Of a stretch of 64,000 nt of DNA, positions 21,879 through 33,377 are shown piece after piece (position 1 is the first letter of the stretch; the number at the start of each line of letters is the position of its first letter). Where the stretch lies: the NCBI GenBank assembly GCA_949751835.1, contig CATKHK010000013.1, positions 526,848 through 590,847 on the forward strand, written 5' to 3'. The position numbers were made by a program, and so were the translations under genes. The notes below the pieces were generated by a model. That model saw only the letters and a list, made by a program, of their open reading frames with translations. It had not been told where the DNA came from and did not search any database. The stretch is from Blepharisma japonicum (lineage: Eukaryota; Ciliophora; Heterotrichea; Heterotrichida; Blepharismidae).

Positions 21879-23603
21879 TTAAGAATGATTTGGCTCCTTA
21901 TCAACAGCTACTGATACAATAACCGTGGTGTCATCTAGTTTCCCTCCAATGAACCTTTTTCCTTTTTTTGAAGCATTTCTGGCAAAAGGCGACTTATATG
22001 ACTTGTCCCATCCTTTTATTATAGCTTTTTCTACCAATGTGTGAGCTAAATTGTCAGCAAAATCTTGTGGGTCATCAAAAAATTCCAGCATACTTTCAGC
22101 GCTTTTTATTATATCTTCTTCATATAAATTGTCAAAAAGTCCATCCGTTCCTGCAATAATAATATCTCCTACTTTTAAAGGGATCATTTCAGTTTGGGCA
22201 TCTAGTACTGAATCGTTCAAAGTATGATTTGTTCGTGATAACAAGTTTATAAGTCTGCCAAGCCCTTGTTCAATTAACTCTTGGAATTTGTTCGATTTAG
22301 GAAGATTTGAGAGCTGATAAGGGCAGTTAAAAGAATGCTGCTGCTCTGTTGATCGATAGACCGAATATAAAGCCTTATTATTTTCTCGTGGTCTGAGCAC
22401 CAAAAAGCTTGAATCTCCAAGACAAAAAGAATGAAGCATAGAGTCATAAAAAATACACAAAAGCAGTGTACTACTGCCATATGAAGTCACCCTTCTATGT
22501 GCCTCAAGAGCAACTTGCTCAAGAAGATCACAATATTCTGAATCTTGTGAAACAGTTTCTAGTAAAACATCTTCGCAATATCTTATGAGCTCTTTGGAAA
22601 ACCTGCTTTCATCTAGCCCGTAGGAGCTTCATTCTCCAACACCATCTGCCAACCCAAATGCTTGTAGTTCAAAGTTAATGAAATATGCATCAGCACTTCC
22701 TTGAGGATTTATTGGTGATGATTTTATTTTTGGCCTCGCACACATAGCTGCACCAGTTATTAAAGCGACAGGAGCTTTTTTGTTTTTCCCTCTTATCACA
22801 CCAAAGCCTCTTGGAGAGTCTAAATTTCCACTTAAGGTGCGAGCTAAAATTAGAGGAGATTGGCTACCTTCAGTGATGATTTGTTTAGAAAGCTCAGAGT
22901 CAATGACAGCATTGAAGGAACGGACACTCATAGATCTCGATAGCTTTTTGGCTTTGTCTTTGACTATTATGATATTGTTATAATTTCCCAGTATGTCTTG
23001 TGAAACAGCTAAATCTCCATCACAAACCCAGGAGCCGTCAACATTGAATTTTACACAATACGTCCCTTCAGGCAGTTTTCGGTCCTCAACAACTGTAGAG
23101 ATAAATTCTTTGAGGTATTTAGAGTATCTTAAATTTATTTTTTCTTTTCATGTAGGCTCAGTAAAATTTCCTATCATTTTCACATCTTTTCCTCCATGTC
23201 TTCATCTTATTAGTCTCTTATTATCAATCCCTTTAAGAAATGATAAGTCTTTCCTCACAAGTCATCCTCTAGCATATCTTTGTATGGTAATTGCATGCAT
23301 TTTTCGAATTAATATCAATCGATTTATTACTGCATAAAACCTGAGCCTTTTTTTAGTTAGGAATATTCTGTAATTTCTGATGATAAAATTTGATGCATTT
23401 TTTCTTATCTCAAGAAGTTTATTTACTAATTCCTGTACAGGCATGCCAAAATTATCATCAATTTGAGGTATAATTTCTAAAGATTTTACTTCTGGCTCTG
23501 ATGATTTCAGCATATAAGTTAAGCCATTCCCATTGCAGTCTTCGTGGCAGATTATTTTACAGTTCTGAGGGGATGTATGATTGCTTGTTTCTGTGTTTAT
23601 CAT
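21879..23603 (-). CDS. PP2C-type protein phosphatase fused to an IQ motif and AMPK-type glycogen-binding domain (CBM48)
   Basis: 574 aa. Residues about 95-115 hold an IQ motif (ITIQRYARGWLVRK). About 125-215 form an AMPK-beta-like carbohydrate module: 'VKMIGNFTEPTWKE', 'LPEGTYCVKFNVDGSWVCD' and 'GNYNNIIIV'. The rest is a PPM/PP2C phosphatase of the PTC7/PPTC7 type: 'GLADGVGEW', 'LGDSSFLVLR', 'IAGTDGLFDNL' and 'LDDTTVIV', with the metal-binding Asp residues in place. Trp at key carbohydrate positions comes from TGA in part. It likely dephosphorylates proteins at glycogen or starch-like granules, perhaps under calmodulin control. Fragments join in a single frame over five TGA codons. Confidence 0.85.
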
Positions 23604-23845
23604 TAATTTTATTATGTGAATTTCAAAAGAGGCCAGTGATGGCTATATAAAAATGAGGTATAAAACAATTATAAAACTATGAATAGGATTTAGACTCAAT
23701 AACTTAGTATTTACTTATCAGAATATTTTCATGTTATTATTAAAATTAGAATTTCTTATTTTATGTTGCTAAATAACTATTTTTAGTTGCTCTATATAAT
23801 TTAGCGTTAATGAGAATAACTCTCTCATTGGTTAGACTAATATAA

Positions 23846-24167
23846 ATGGAAAAAGAAGAAGCTAACCACGAAGCATTCATGGTAAAAGCCATTAAGGATA
23901 AAACCAAGCACATCATTCCTGCCCATCAAGCAAGCGATGTTTTAGAGACTTTATCCAATCTTGAAAGGTAAAGAAAAACTTAGAGATTACCAAGAAATGA
24001 AAGAAAAAATTGATAATGCAACTGAATTGCGAGGAGGGATCCCTTGCAGTGAATTAAAATCTGTTTATAAATCCAACTCAAAAGAACTTAGAATTTCAGA
24101 AGAGACCTTGCAAGCTATGGAACAAGCATGCCCTGATCATCCCCAGCAAAAAGCTCAAACTCAGTAA
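23846..24167 (+). CDS. Small coiled-coil protein, unknown function
   Basis: 101 aa after removal of a 16-nt intron. It is a helical, charged protein ('VLETLSNLERDYQEMKEKI' coiled coil), ending 'PDHPQQKAQTQ'. The ATG at 23846 and intron give a complete frame; without splicing the frame stops. The size and coiled coil vaguely recall prefoldin-like or small assembly factors, but no family could be recognised. Confidence 0.65.
23968..23983 (+). other. 16-nt intron in the small coiled-coil gene
   Basis: GTAAAGAAAAACTTAG, phase 2. Splicing makes 'SNLERDYQEMK' continuous; the unspliced frame meets a TAA inside the intron. Confidence 0.8.
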
Positions 24168-24346
24168 TTAACTGAAATTTCTTTTTAGAACTGATTTTTT
24201 GATTTTTACTTAAACTCAATTTATTTTTCCAAAATTCCCTTAAGTTTGCGCTGCTTCTACTCTATTTCCTTATGATTATTTCTTAAAGTTCCTGATCTGA
24301 TCTAAAAGGCTAAAATTTATATTTAAATTTGTAATTGATATTATAC

Positions 24347-25482
<1,136 letters not shown>

Positions 25483-26103
25483 ATGTTCACAAATATGGAT
25501 GCCTTGCCAGATCGGATGCAAAGAAAAAGAAAATATGCAGGAATAGGGTGCATTTTTCAATTTATCAGTGCAATAGCTGGGATTTTTGTTTATTTATTCC
25601 TCAGGCGAGTTCCTATGGTTTTAATCATAAATTTGTTTACAGCATGCCTCTCAATAGTAGGTTATTTAGGTGCAAATCATATGAATAAGACACAAATTTC
25701 AATTCATGGATTTACCACAGTTGTTTTACTTGGTGGATTCTTTATATATCAAATTATAGAGCTTTTATTTTTAACAAATTCTGCATCAGATAAGATCCTG
25801 CTTTTATTGATAAGCATTCCTTATTTTGTTGATTTTATTGCAGGATGCTTAAACTTAAGTTTATACTTTGATATATTAGAGCCACCTACTGTATCTGAAG
25901 TGCCTGAGGAATATCAAATTCCTCTTATAGAAAATTCAAATACTTTATGCAAAATTTGTTATGATAGGCCTTGCACTATGGTGGTTTATCCATGTGGGCA
26001 CAAGTGTCTATGTGCCCCTTGCTCTAGAAATTTGATAAAATCGCTATCTAAATGCCCATTTTGCAGAGGAGTGATAAGGGATATGATTTTGGTTTATGAA
26101 TAA
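25483..26103 (+). CDS. Multi-pass membrane RING-finger protein (probable E3 ubiquitin ligase)
   Basis: 206 aa. Four hydrophobic segments (about residues 20-130) precede a C-terminal C3HC4 RING: 'CKICYDRPCTMVVYPCGHK' then 'CLCAPCSRNL' and 'CPFCRGVI'. This type of RING (like MUL1 and other membrane E3s) recruits an E2 to a membrane. Target unknown. The start ATG is the first in frame; no TGA codon. The last gene before the LINE relic, about 200 nt upstream of it. Confidence 0.85.
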   Translation: MFTNMDALPDRMQRKRKYAGIGCIFQFISAIAGIFVYLFLRRVPMVLIINLFTACLSIVGYLGANHMNKTQISIHGFTTVVLLGGFFIYQIIELLFLTNSASDKILLLLISIPYFVDFIAGCLNLSLYFDILEPPTVSEVPEEYQIPLIENSNTLCKICYDRPCTMVVYPCGHKCLCAPCSRNLIKSLSKCPFCRGVIRDMILVYE

Positions 26104-26297
26104 AGAAAATGTAAAAGAAATAATTTTAAAAATAAACCCAATAAATTTAATTGGCTTGTTCAGATACTGAAAGCAATTATAATCTATTTAATACCCTTAA
26201 GAAAGTAGGAATTTTATAATTATTTAGACTTATTAAAAGTTTAATTTATGATTTATATAAATTTTAATTGTAATTAGTCAATTTCATATACATTAAA

Positions 26298-26311
26298 TTG
26301 ATATTAATAAT
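26298..26311 (+). repeat. Left target-site duplication of the LINE relic
   Basis: TTGATATTAATAAT, identical to 27297-27310 at the other end of the element. Confidence 0.8.
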
Positions 26312-27296
26312 TGTAGTTTTATTTTCTTCGAAGATGTCCAAAGAAAACAAACCAATAAGAGCTGCCCAGGGATCCAAAAAATACTTGGGAATAAACGAAT
26401 ATGGATTTTTTTTGGCTATTCGACTTCATGTGAAGATTTGCCTATTATAGAAGAAAAGAAACACATAGAGAAAACGGTAAAGATTTAACTGTCAAAGTTT
26501 GTAGGAAAAGATGACTAGGAAGAGAAGAGAAACTTATATGCGGCACTGACTGTCAAGCTTGAAATGGTGACGAACAATGGCGATGTGCTGAAGAGTATGC
26601 GGCTTCTATCAGGAGATGCCATTGCCACTTTTGCAAATGGCAGAATGATAAGGAGAGAGGATTAATTGCTAATTACAATGGAAACAAGCTGATTGTACCA
26701 CTAGGAGTGGATTTCAAAGGTGGTGGCATCAATTACTCCAGATATCGAATAAAGTGGAAATTCCTGCAGGTGTAGCACTTGGAGATGCATTGAAAAATTG
26801 GGGGAAAGATGCAGGGTTATGGAAGTGGTGGTAGAAAATGTGCTTCAAGCAGGAGAGGAGAGGTTTGTGGTGCACTTTGCGCTAAACTCGAGATACCTGG
26901 TAGATGGTGAATTTGCTCATTAGAATCGCCATTAGACATGCCGGATGAAATTTACATGGTGGAAGAATGCACTAAGTATGACAGACAAAGAGAGATACTC
27001 ATAAGGAGGCTGAAGGAGTTGGGAAAAGGGTTAGATAAGCTGAGGCTAGCAGAAATAGTACTTTACGGACAACAGATTGAGGTGAGGATGAGGGATTTGG
27101 AAGTGGAGTGACCTGGTGAAGAGAGTGGACCTAATGAAAATTTTTCACACCGAAGTATTGAGCTCTAAAGCCAAGGAGCATTAAAAAAAGGAATAAGGGG
27201 GGAAAAGTATTGAGACAAACGAGCATAGATAGTTTATTAAGAAGTCCATAAGGACTTGTGGAGAGCAAAAAAACTCTCTGAATAAAAATTGATTGA
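26312..27296 (+). mobile_element. 5'-truncated, decayed LINE (non-LTR retrotransposon)
   Basis: About 985 nt, G-richer than its surroundings, with open segments in all three frames, so it is inactivated by frameshifts and stops. The 3' part reads 'DEIYMVEECTKYDRQREIL', the His/Glu-Cys tail motif typical of reverse transcriptase C-termini ('..ECPKYDxERE'). Earlier pieces are Cys/Trp-rich ('CHCHFCKWQNDKERG'). The 3' end has two small hairpins (AGTCC/GGACT; GAGAG/CTCTC) and ends AATAAAAA then (TTGA)n. The 14-bp direct repeats at both ends indicate target-primed insertion. A run of eight T near 26404 marks one frameshift. Confidence 0.8.
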
Positions 27297-27310
27297 TTGA
27301 TATTAATAAT
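27297..27310 (+). repeat. Right target-site duplication, overlapping the stop codon of the neighbouring gene
   Basis: TTGATATTAATAAT. Bases 27303-27305 are the TAA stop (minus strand) of the gene at 27303-28964, so the element inserted at the very end of that coding region without damaging it. Confidence 0.8.
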
Positions 27311-28964
27311 AGTAACTATTCTCAGGCTTATACTCTTTAATCTTTGGACTAAATGTGCATCCTTGAACCTGCCTTTCAGCGAATTGCAATCTCTCTTTTT
27401 CAAGCTTAGCAGCCCTCAGCTCTTTGTTTTGCATTCCTCTCTCATATATATTTGTCCTGTTCAAAGAATCATGAGAAACGCTCTTTTTAAGTGAAAGTGG
27501 CTCACTTTCAATGATTTTCTCTTCTCTTTTTTTAAGTGTAATTACACTTTTATCTACTGGTGTAAGGGTTTTTGATAGATTATCTAAAGCATCACAGACT
27601 TCTTGGAAGTTCAGAGGCTGGCCATATCCTTCAAGTTCTTCTAGCAAAGGTTTAATAACTTTGAGTATTTTAGGATCAATGCTATTTTTATCAATATTTT
27701 CAAAGCTTATGCAGCCTTGCATATCTGGGTTCAGCATTTGGAATATTTCAAAGTACCTTTCAATTTTCATTTTTTCTACAACTCTGCTCGTTCTCTTTTT
27801 GCCTTCCATATCTACTGGCTGATGTGGGAAATCAAGAGGCTTTACAGGCTTCTTTTTAAGCTTATATAGATATTCACTAACCGGCACCTCTTTTCTATTT
27901 CTATCAGAAGTAGGAGGCCTTCCAATGGCAGGTTTGAAAAGTTCTTGACCAGTATTTTGGTCAATAGGAAGATTATTTATAGACCTTTGGTGCTCAATCT
28001 TGTTATCCCTTTCCTGCTTTGCAGACAACAACCTCTCCACGACTCTTGTGCCACTTTCATGAGGAAAAACATCTGAAATATCAGGCTTAAAAGTGCCTGT
28101 TTTACGAAATCTAAATATTTCTTACCCTTGTACTGACAATTCTTCTCGCTTTGCCTCTCTAACTTTTGCTTCTTCATATAAATCATTTCATATATTCCCT
28201 ACTCCGTTTCTTCCTACTTGCTGAAGAATTTTGTTGCTCATTTTATTGAGTTTTGGGCTAAATGGGCATTTGGCTTTTTCTTCAATAAATTTCCGTTCAA
28301 CCTCCTGGGCTAGTTTGTGTTGCCGATCAGCTTCTCTAGATAGCAAGCTTTCTTCGCATTTTCCAGATGATCTTTTAGTAGATGCTAAGCTTGTGTTTAT
28401 TGTTGGTTTAAATGTAAGCTCTTTACTTTCTGCTTCTTGTTTCATTTCGACCCATCTTTGGTTTAACAGTTCTTTTTGCTCTTTATGTTGGAGTTCTTTT
28501 GTGTATAAATATTCACCATAGTTTGCTGATTTTTGCCGAGCTGCACTTATAAATGAACTGGAAATTGCTGGCGAGTTGCAAGACTTTGGAGAAACTTTGT
28601 CTTGGATTCTTTGAAAAATTGGATTGTTAGTTTTTTTAGGGGATGTAGCTTTGCTAGGGTTTTTAGAGATAATTTCTTGTGTTTTGTCGCCCTCTTCTTG
28701 TATCAAAACTTCTATTTCATGTAGAATTTGATGGATCAGCGCATTTTCGATTCTTTTTGGCAAACTGTGTTTTCTAGCAAATTGATAGGCTAAATCTTCA
28801 GGACTATCAGCTTCATGAACTATTATTTGATCTTTTTGGCCATCCCTTATATTAACAGACATTACTAGTATTTCTTTCCCTTTGTCTTTGGCCTTAGGAC
28901 TGTTTTGGTTGCTTGATGCAGCACTTTGCCTATTTGAGTTTGAAAACTGGTTGATGTTTGCCAT
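27303..28964 (-). CDS. F-x-P repeat protein, probable ciliary/basal-body structural protein
   Basis: 548 aa after a 15-nt intron. Lys/Glu-rich helical segments alternate with short repeats of the form (C/T)-x-F-x-P-x-(I/L): 'LTFKPTINTS', 'CPFSPKLNKM', 'GTFKPDISDV', 'CTFSPKIKEY'. Between them lie 'EYLYxKxLxHK'-like stretches. The same repeat type fills the gene at 45008-47251. ATG 28964 (MANINQF) was preferred over in-frame upstream ATGs because it follows a leader and leaves 10 nt to the divergent UCH gene. Joined across one TGA ('GNIWNDLYEEAK'). Confidence 0.78.
28111..28125 (-). other. 15-nt intron in the F-x-P repeat gene
   Basis: GTAAGAAATATTTAG on the minus strand, phase 2; splicing gives 'SVQGFRKTGTFKPDI', restoring one F-x-P repeat across the junction. 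Confidence 0.85.
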
Positions 28965-28974
28965 TATTATAATC

Positions 28975-29730
28975 ATGTCTGAAAAAAGAAGAAAGCAATG
29001 AATTCCTTTAGAATCTAATCCAGAAGTTATTACCAAATATATCAATTCATTAGGCTTCCCAACATATCTTTTTTCTTTAACTGATGTTTTATCTTGGGAA
29101 GAATGGGCAATCGATATGCTACCTCAACCTGTTTTAGCATTGTTTTTGCTTTATCCTATATCAGAACGCTCAAGAACTGCTCGTCAAGAAAGAGTTAGCC
29201 TCTGTGAAGCAGAAAACAGAGAAATCTCTCAGAATTTATATTATATGAAGCAAACTGTAGGAAATGCTTGTGGGACCATAGCAGCGATCCATGCAATTGC
29301 AAATTCCTTGAATTCTGAGCTTGTGGGACAAAGAATTACTCTAGGAGAAGGAAGCTTTCTGCAGAGATTTCTTGATAGAACGTGAAATTTAACACCTGAA
29401 GAAAGAGGAATACTATTAGAAGAAGGCGAAGACTTAGAAAGTGACATAGAAAATGAGCACCAAAGGGCTGCAGCAGAAGGCCAGTCGCGAGTTCCTGGCC
29501 ACAACGAAAAGGTTGATCTGCATTTTATTGCAATTGTCCCTAAAGATGGGTTCATTTATGAGCTGGACGGCCGAGCTGGGATACCTATAAATCATGGCAG
29601 ATACTCAGCTCCTCAAAATTTCGCTAAAGAAGCCTGCTTAAAAGTAATTAAAGAAGGATTCATGGACGTAGACCCTGACGAGCTAAGATTCAATATCCTT
29701 GCCTTGGCATCTGCTGAAAATTCTTTCTAG
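28975..29730 (+). CDS. Ubiquitin C-terminal hydrolase, UCH-L1/L3 family
   Basis: 251 aa cysteine protease that frees ubiquitin from small adducts. Oxyanion Gln and catalytic Cys in 'KQTVGNACGTIAAIHA', catalytic His in 'DLHFIAIV' and Asp in 'YELDGRAGIPI' are all present. ATG 28975 lies 10 nt from the divergent neighbour's ATG. Two TGA codons give Trp: 'KQWIPLESNPEV' near the N-terminus, where UCHs have 'WLPLEANPEV', and 'RTWNLTPEER'. Length fits UCH-L3. Confidence 0.95.
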
Positions 29731-29765
29731 CTTAACTTTAATTATTCAATTCCGTTTCCTTAAAT

Positions 29766-31559
29766 ATGATATCAAATAATTCACGAACAAGGATTGTTAG
29801 TGCAGGAAATTTAGAAAAGGATAGAGATGATATAACCTCACATCTAAACCTTAAAAAAATAGCAATTGCGCATCAAGCTTTTAAACGTCCAAGCTCTGCA
29901 GGACTAGTAAAACAAAAAAGAAGTGAATCCATGGACAAAGGAGATCCTGATACAACTATTTATGATATTGTAGCAAATAAAGCAAAAAATAAAGGAAATG
30001 TAGATGCAAAAATTGGGTCAAAATTTCCTGAGGAATTTAAGAGAAAAGTTCATACTAGAAGAATTAGCTGTCCTAAAACACCAATTGTGCCTTCTACCTT
30101 ATTAAGAAATAATGATGATAATAAAGCTCAAGCAAGGTGCTACACTCCTATGCCAATTTCTAAACCACAGACTATTCGAAGGCCTACTGGAGAGTCACCA
30201 AGAGATGATATCAAAGTGGAATTTCGATCTCCTATAAAAACTCCTCAGAATGCTACAAAATTAGGATTTAACCAATTTGCCAATGCAAATAAAGATACAA
30301 GCTTAATTGCCAAGCCAAAAGAAACAATTGTGGTAAATCTTACAAAAGAATCCAGCCCCATAGCTAAAAATAGAGACGGCTCTTCTAATAATTTTACAAA
30401 GGATTCAAGCCCAATATCAAAGCCAAAAGAAATAAACATCACAAGCCCTATTTCAAAGTCAAAAGAGATTTTTAACACTGATAATAGGTGCAAAGGGAAT
30501 ATAGAAGAATATGTTTTAGGTAAACAAATTGGTCAAGGGGCTTATGCTTCTGTAAAACTTGCAACACATGCTCCAACAAACAGAAAAGTTGCATTGAAAA
30601 CTTATGAAAAAATTAAATTGCTTGATATTAATAAGAAGAAAAATGTTTTAAAAGAAATTGAAATATTAGAAATGCTGGATCATCCAAATATTGTAAAATT
30701 TTATGAAATTGTAGAAACCTCTCGACAGCTGCATATTGTGATGGAATATGTGACTGGCTGCTCACTTCATGGATATTTAAAAAGAAAGCCAAATAGAAGA
30801 CTAGAGGAAAATGAAGCCAAGAAATTAATCACACAAATAGTAAGTGCTATCGAATATTGCCATAATAAAAATGTGACACATCGAGATCTTAAGCTAGAAA
30901 ATTTGCTACTAGATGACAAAGGAGAAATAAAAATAATTGATTTTGGGTTTTCTACAGTTCAGGATAAGAAAACAAGAATTTTTTGTGGCACTCCCAGCTA
31001 TATGGCTCCTGAAATTGTGACTCGAAAGGAATATTCCGGCCCTCCTGTAGATATTTGGGCTATTGGAGTGTTATTATATGTATTTTTAACAGGGACATTT
31101 CCTTTTAAAGGAAGCAATGATCACGAGCTCTACAGAAAAATCAGGCAATGCAGTTATTCACTACCCCAATATCTCTCAAGAAGTTCTAGCAGCCTAATTG
31201 CAAGAATTTTAAAATCTGATCCAAATTCCAGACCCACAGCCCACGAAATTCTTTTAGACCCTTGGCTTATAAATATAGAGATAGAGCCAGCCCAAAAAGA
31301 AGACCCATCTACACAAGCAATAGTCTATGCCTGCTCCATTAATGGAGACGCCTTAGACTTTGGTTTAATCAGAAGCATTGTAATTTTAATTTAGAAAAAG
31401 CTCGGTTTCAATGATAGCGAGTTGTTGCATGAACTGCAAGACGAAAACAGCAAAATTTCTAAATTGTACAGAAAATTAAAATCAAATAAAGATTTGTCGT
31501 CAGATGGTCACTGGGATTCTCATAATAAAAATTTTTTGAGTGCTGGAAATAGGTTATAA
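29766..31559 (+). CDS. CAMK/AMPK-related Ser/Thr protein kinase
   Basis: 592 aa. The first 245 aa are basic and Ser-rich with 'SSPIAK/SPISKPKE' repeats. Kinase domain at about 248-500: 'IGQGAYASV' loop, 'VALKTY' Lys, 'HRDLKLENLL', 'DFGFS', 'GTPSYMAPEI' and 'DIWAIGVLLY', so all catalytic residues are intact. After it comes a UBA-like stretch ('SIKKLGFNDSELLHEL') seen in MARK/SNF1 kinases. A 15-nt intron near the end removes an in-frame TAG; without it the protein would end early. It probably acts on cytoskeletal or metabolic targets. Confidence 0.9.
31380..31394 (+). other. 15-nt intron in the CAMK-type kinase gene
   Basis: GTAATTTTAATTTAG, phase 0. It contains the TAG that ends the unspliced frame; removal joins 'GLIRSI' to 'KKLGFNDSELL' and gives 54 more codons. 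Confidence 0.85.
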
Positions 31560-31576
31560 AATAAAAATAATTGTAA

Positions 31577-32140
31577 ATGTTCCCATTAATGAAAACAAGA
31601 AACTGTATCAAGATTACGCCAGTGAATCAGCCTGATTCATTCACACTGTTCAAATCCAAGTTTTGCACAGAAAAAGCAATAGAAGCAGTAAAAAAAGTAA
31701 CCGATAGGACTTTAAAACTGCCTAAAATCACAAATCCAAAAATAAGACTGAACACAAAAGAGCCTTCAAGCCCAAGCTCGCTAGGCCCAACATATAGAAC
31801 ATTTAGCAAGGAAAAACAAAGCTACCCATTAAAAGCGTCTAAATCTGCCACAATGCTTATTGAAATTGATAACATAATCCAAGAATGCAATTCTCATAAC
31901 CCTAAAGGCTCAGAAAAATTTATCCATGAAATTTCCAGAAGTGAAGGAGAAATGCTAGGAGTCATAAAAGAGCTTGAAAAATATGATAGAAAAGATAAAA
32001 GGAGTCCCAGAGGAAAGCCAAGGCAAGGCATGGATAATGAAGTATATATCAATAGGTCACAAATAAAAAAAATGATAGTTGATTTAAGAAGACAAACAAA
32101 GAGGATTGGGGCTGAGACTTATTATGAGACTACGTGCTAA
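31577..32140 (+). CDS. Basic protein of unknown function
   Basis: 187 aa, Lys/Ser/Pro-rich, with no TGA codon. 'SPSSLGPTYRTFSKEKQ' and a helical 'IHEISRSEGEMLGVIKELE' segment are seen; no domain recognised. It starts 17 nt after the kinase stop codon on the same strand. Confidence 0.65.
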   Translation: MFPLMKTRNCIKITPVNQPDSFTLFKSKFCTEKAIEAVKKVTDRTLKLPKITNPKIRLNTKEPSSPSSLGPTYRTFSKEKQSYPLKASKSATMLIEIDNIIQECNSHNPKGSEKFIHEISRSEGEMLGVIKELEKYDRKDKRSPRGKPRQGMDNEVYINRSQIKKMIVDLRRQTKRIGAETYYETTC

Positions 32141-32426
32141 ATTATAAAAATTTCAATTCAAGAAACAATTAATGCAAATAAATAATCCATATTTTAATCA
32201 ATATCTTTAGCTCTCTTTTCTCTTCTTTTTCCATTTCTTTTATCCAATGAATTATGCATAAGAAATGATCTGAAGAACTATGATATAAATATATAAAAGA
32301 AAAATCTTTTTATAAGACTGATCCTTAGTAATGAGCACATCAAGATAGAATCTCTTTAATCTTAATAAAATCTTAATGCTTTATCATTTATTTTAATGCT
32401 GAATTCGAATATTTATTGATTATTGA

Positions 32427-33161
32427 ATGAAATTAATTTCCAGTATATTTGACTTGACCCTTAAAGGCTGATTCCTTATTGGTGGTAGTGTTTTTGCTAT
32501 AAGTGGGCTTGCATTCTATTTATATAATCGACCCAAAGCTAAAACTTTGATTCTTGAAGTCTTGCCTGAGGAAACTCTTATTGATCTCTTACATCTTATG
32601 AAGAAGCAATATACCAAATACTACAAAAAAAACCAGCTTCACGCAAGAAAGCAGCGTAGAAAGCTGTTGAGAGGCTCAGAAGAGTATTTCAAATATATTA
32701 AAGAGTGTTTTGGAGTCCTTAACAAGCTATTGGATGATGCAATAGATGAGGTTCTAAGTGAAAAAGCAATAAAGCGAGAAATTTATGACGACTCTATAAG
32801 ATTATTAAAGCATGAAATAAGCATCTCTGAAATTATTCAGGATTTTAAAAAAATAGTCAATAAAGGTCCAGTTTCAACAGATCTTACCCCTGAGAGACTA
32901 TTTGAAATTCTTTCATTTTACAGAAACAGATTCGACTCGGAGCCACCTACACGGAATCCTTATTCATTGCCTTTAATTCTAACTCTTATAGAAGACGACG
33001 TATATGATGAATTTAAGGTAGAAATTGAAGAAATCGAAAGAGCGTATGATATGCATTATGCTTATCTAAGCGATTTTGATCCTTTAATGCAAATGATAGA
33101 GCAAGCGAAGCTAGTGGATGAAGTAGAAGATATAGAAATTCCCATAATGAGGGAGAGATAA
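32427..33161 (+). CDS. Single-pass membrane-anchored protein, unknown function
   Basis: 244 aa. A hydrophobic segment near the N-terminus ('FLIGGSVFAISGLAFYLYN') is followed by a basic stretch and a soluble helical acidic domain. This suits an N-terminal signal-anchor with a cytosolic tail, perhaps in the mitochondrial outer membrane. ATG 32427 lies upstream of a TGA (Trp, 32469) in 'LKGWFLIGG'. No family recognised. Confidence 0.7.
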
Positions 33162-33377
33162 AAAATTCATATTTAGATAACGTTTAAATCATAATCTCTG
33201 GTTAGTGTATATTTAGCCTAAAATAGCTTTGATAGCAATAAAGTTAATTTTTCTTAAGGAATTTCAAGCGCAAACTGTGCCTTCAAACTCTTCAAAGGTA
33301 AAATAAAACCTTTAAATCAATTAAAATTAAATCGACTGGTATTTTCTTGAAATGTAGATTTGTATTATAATAATAGC

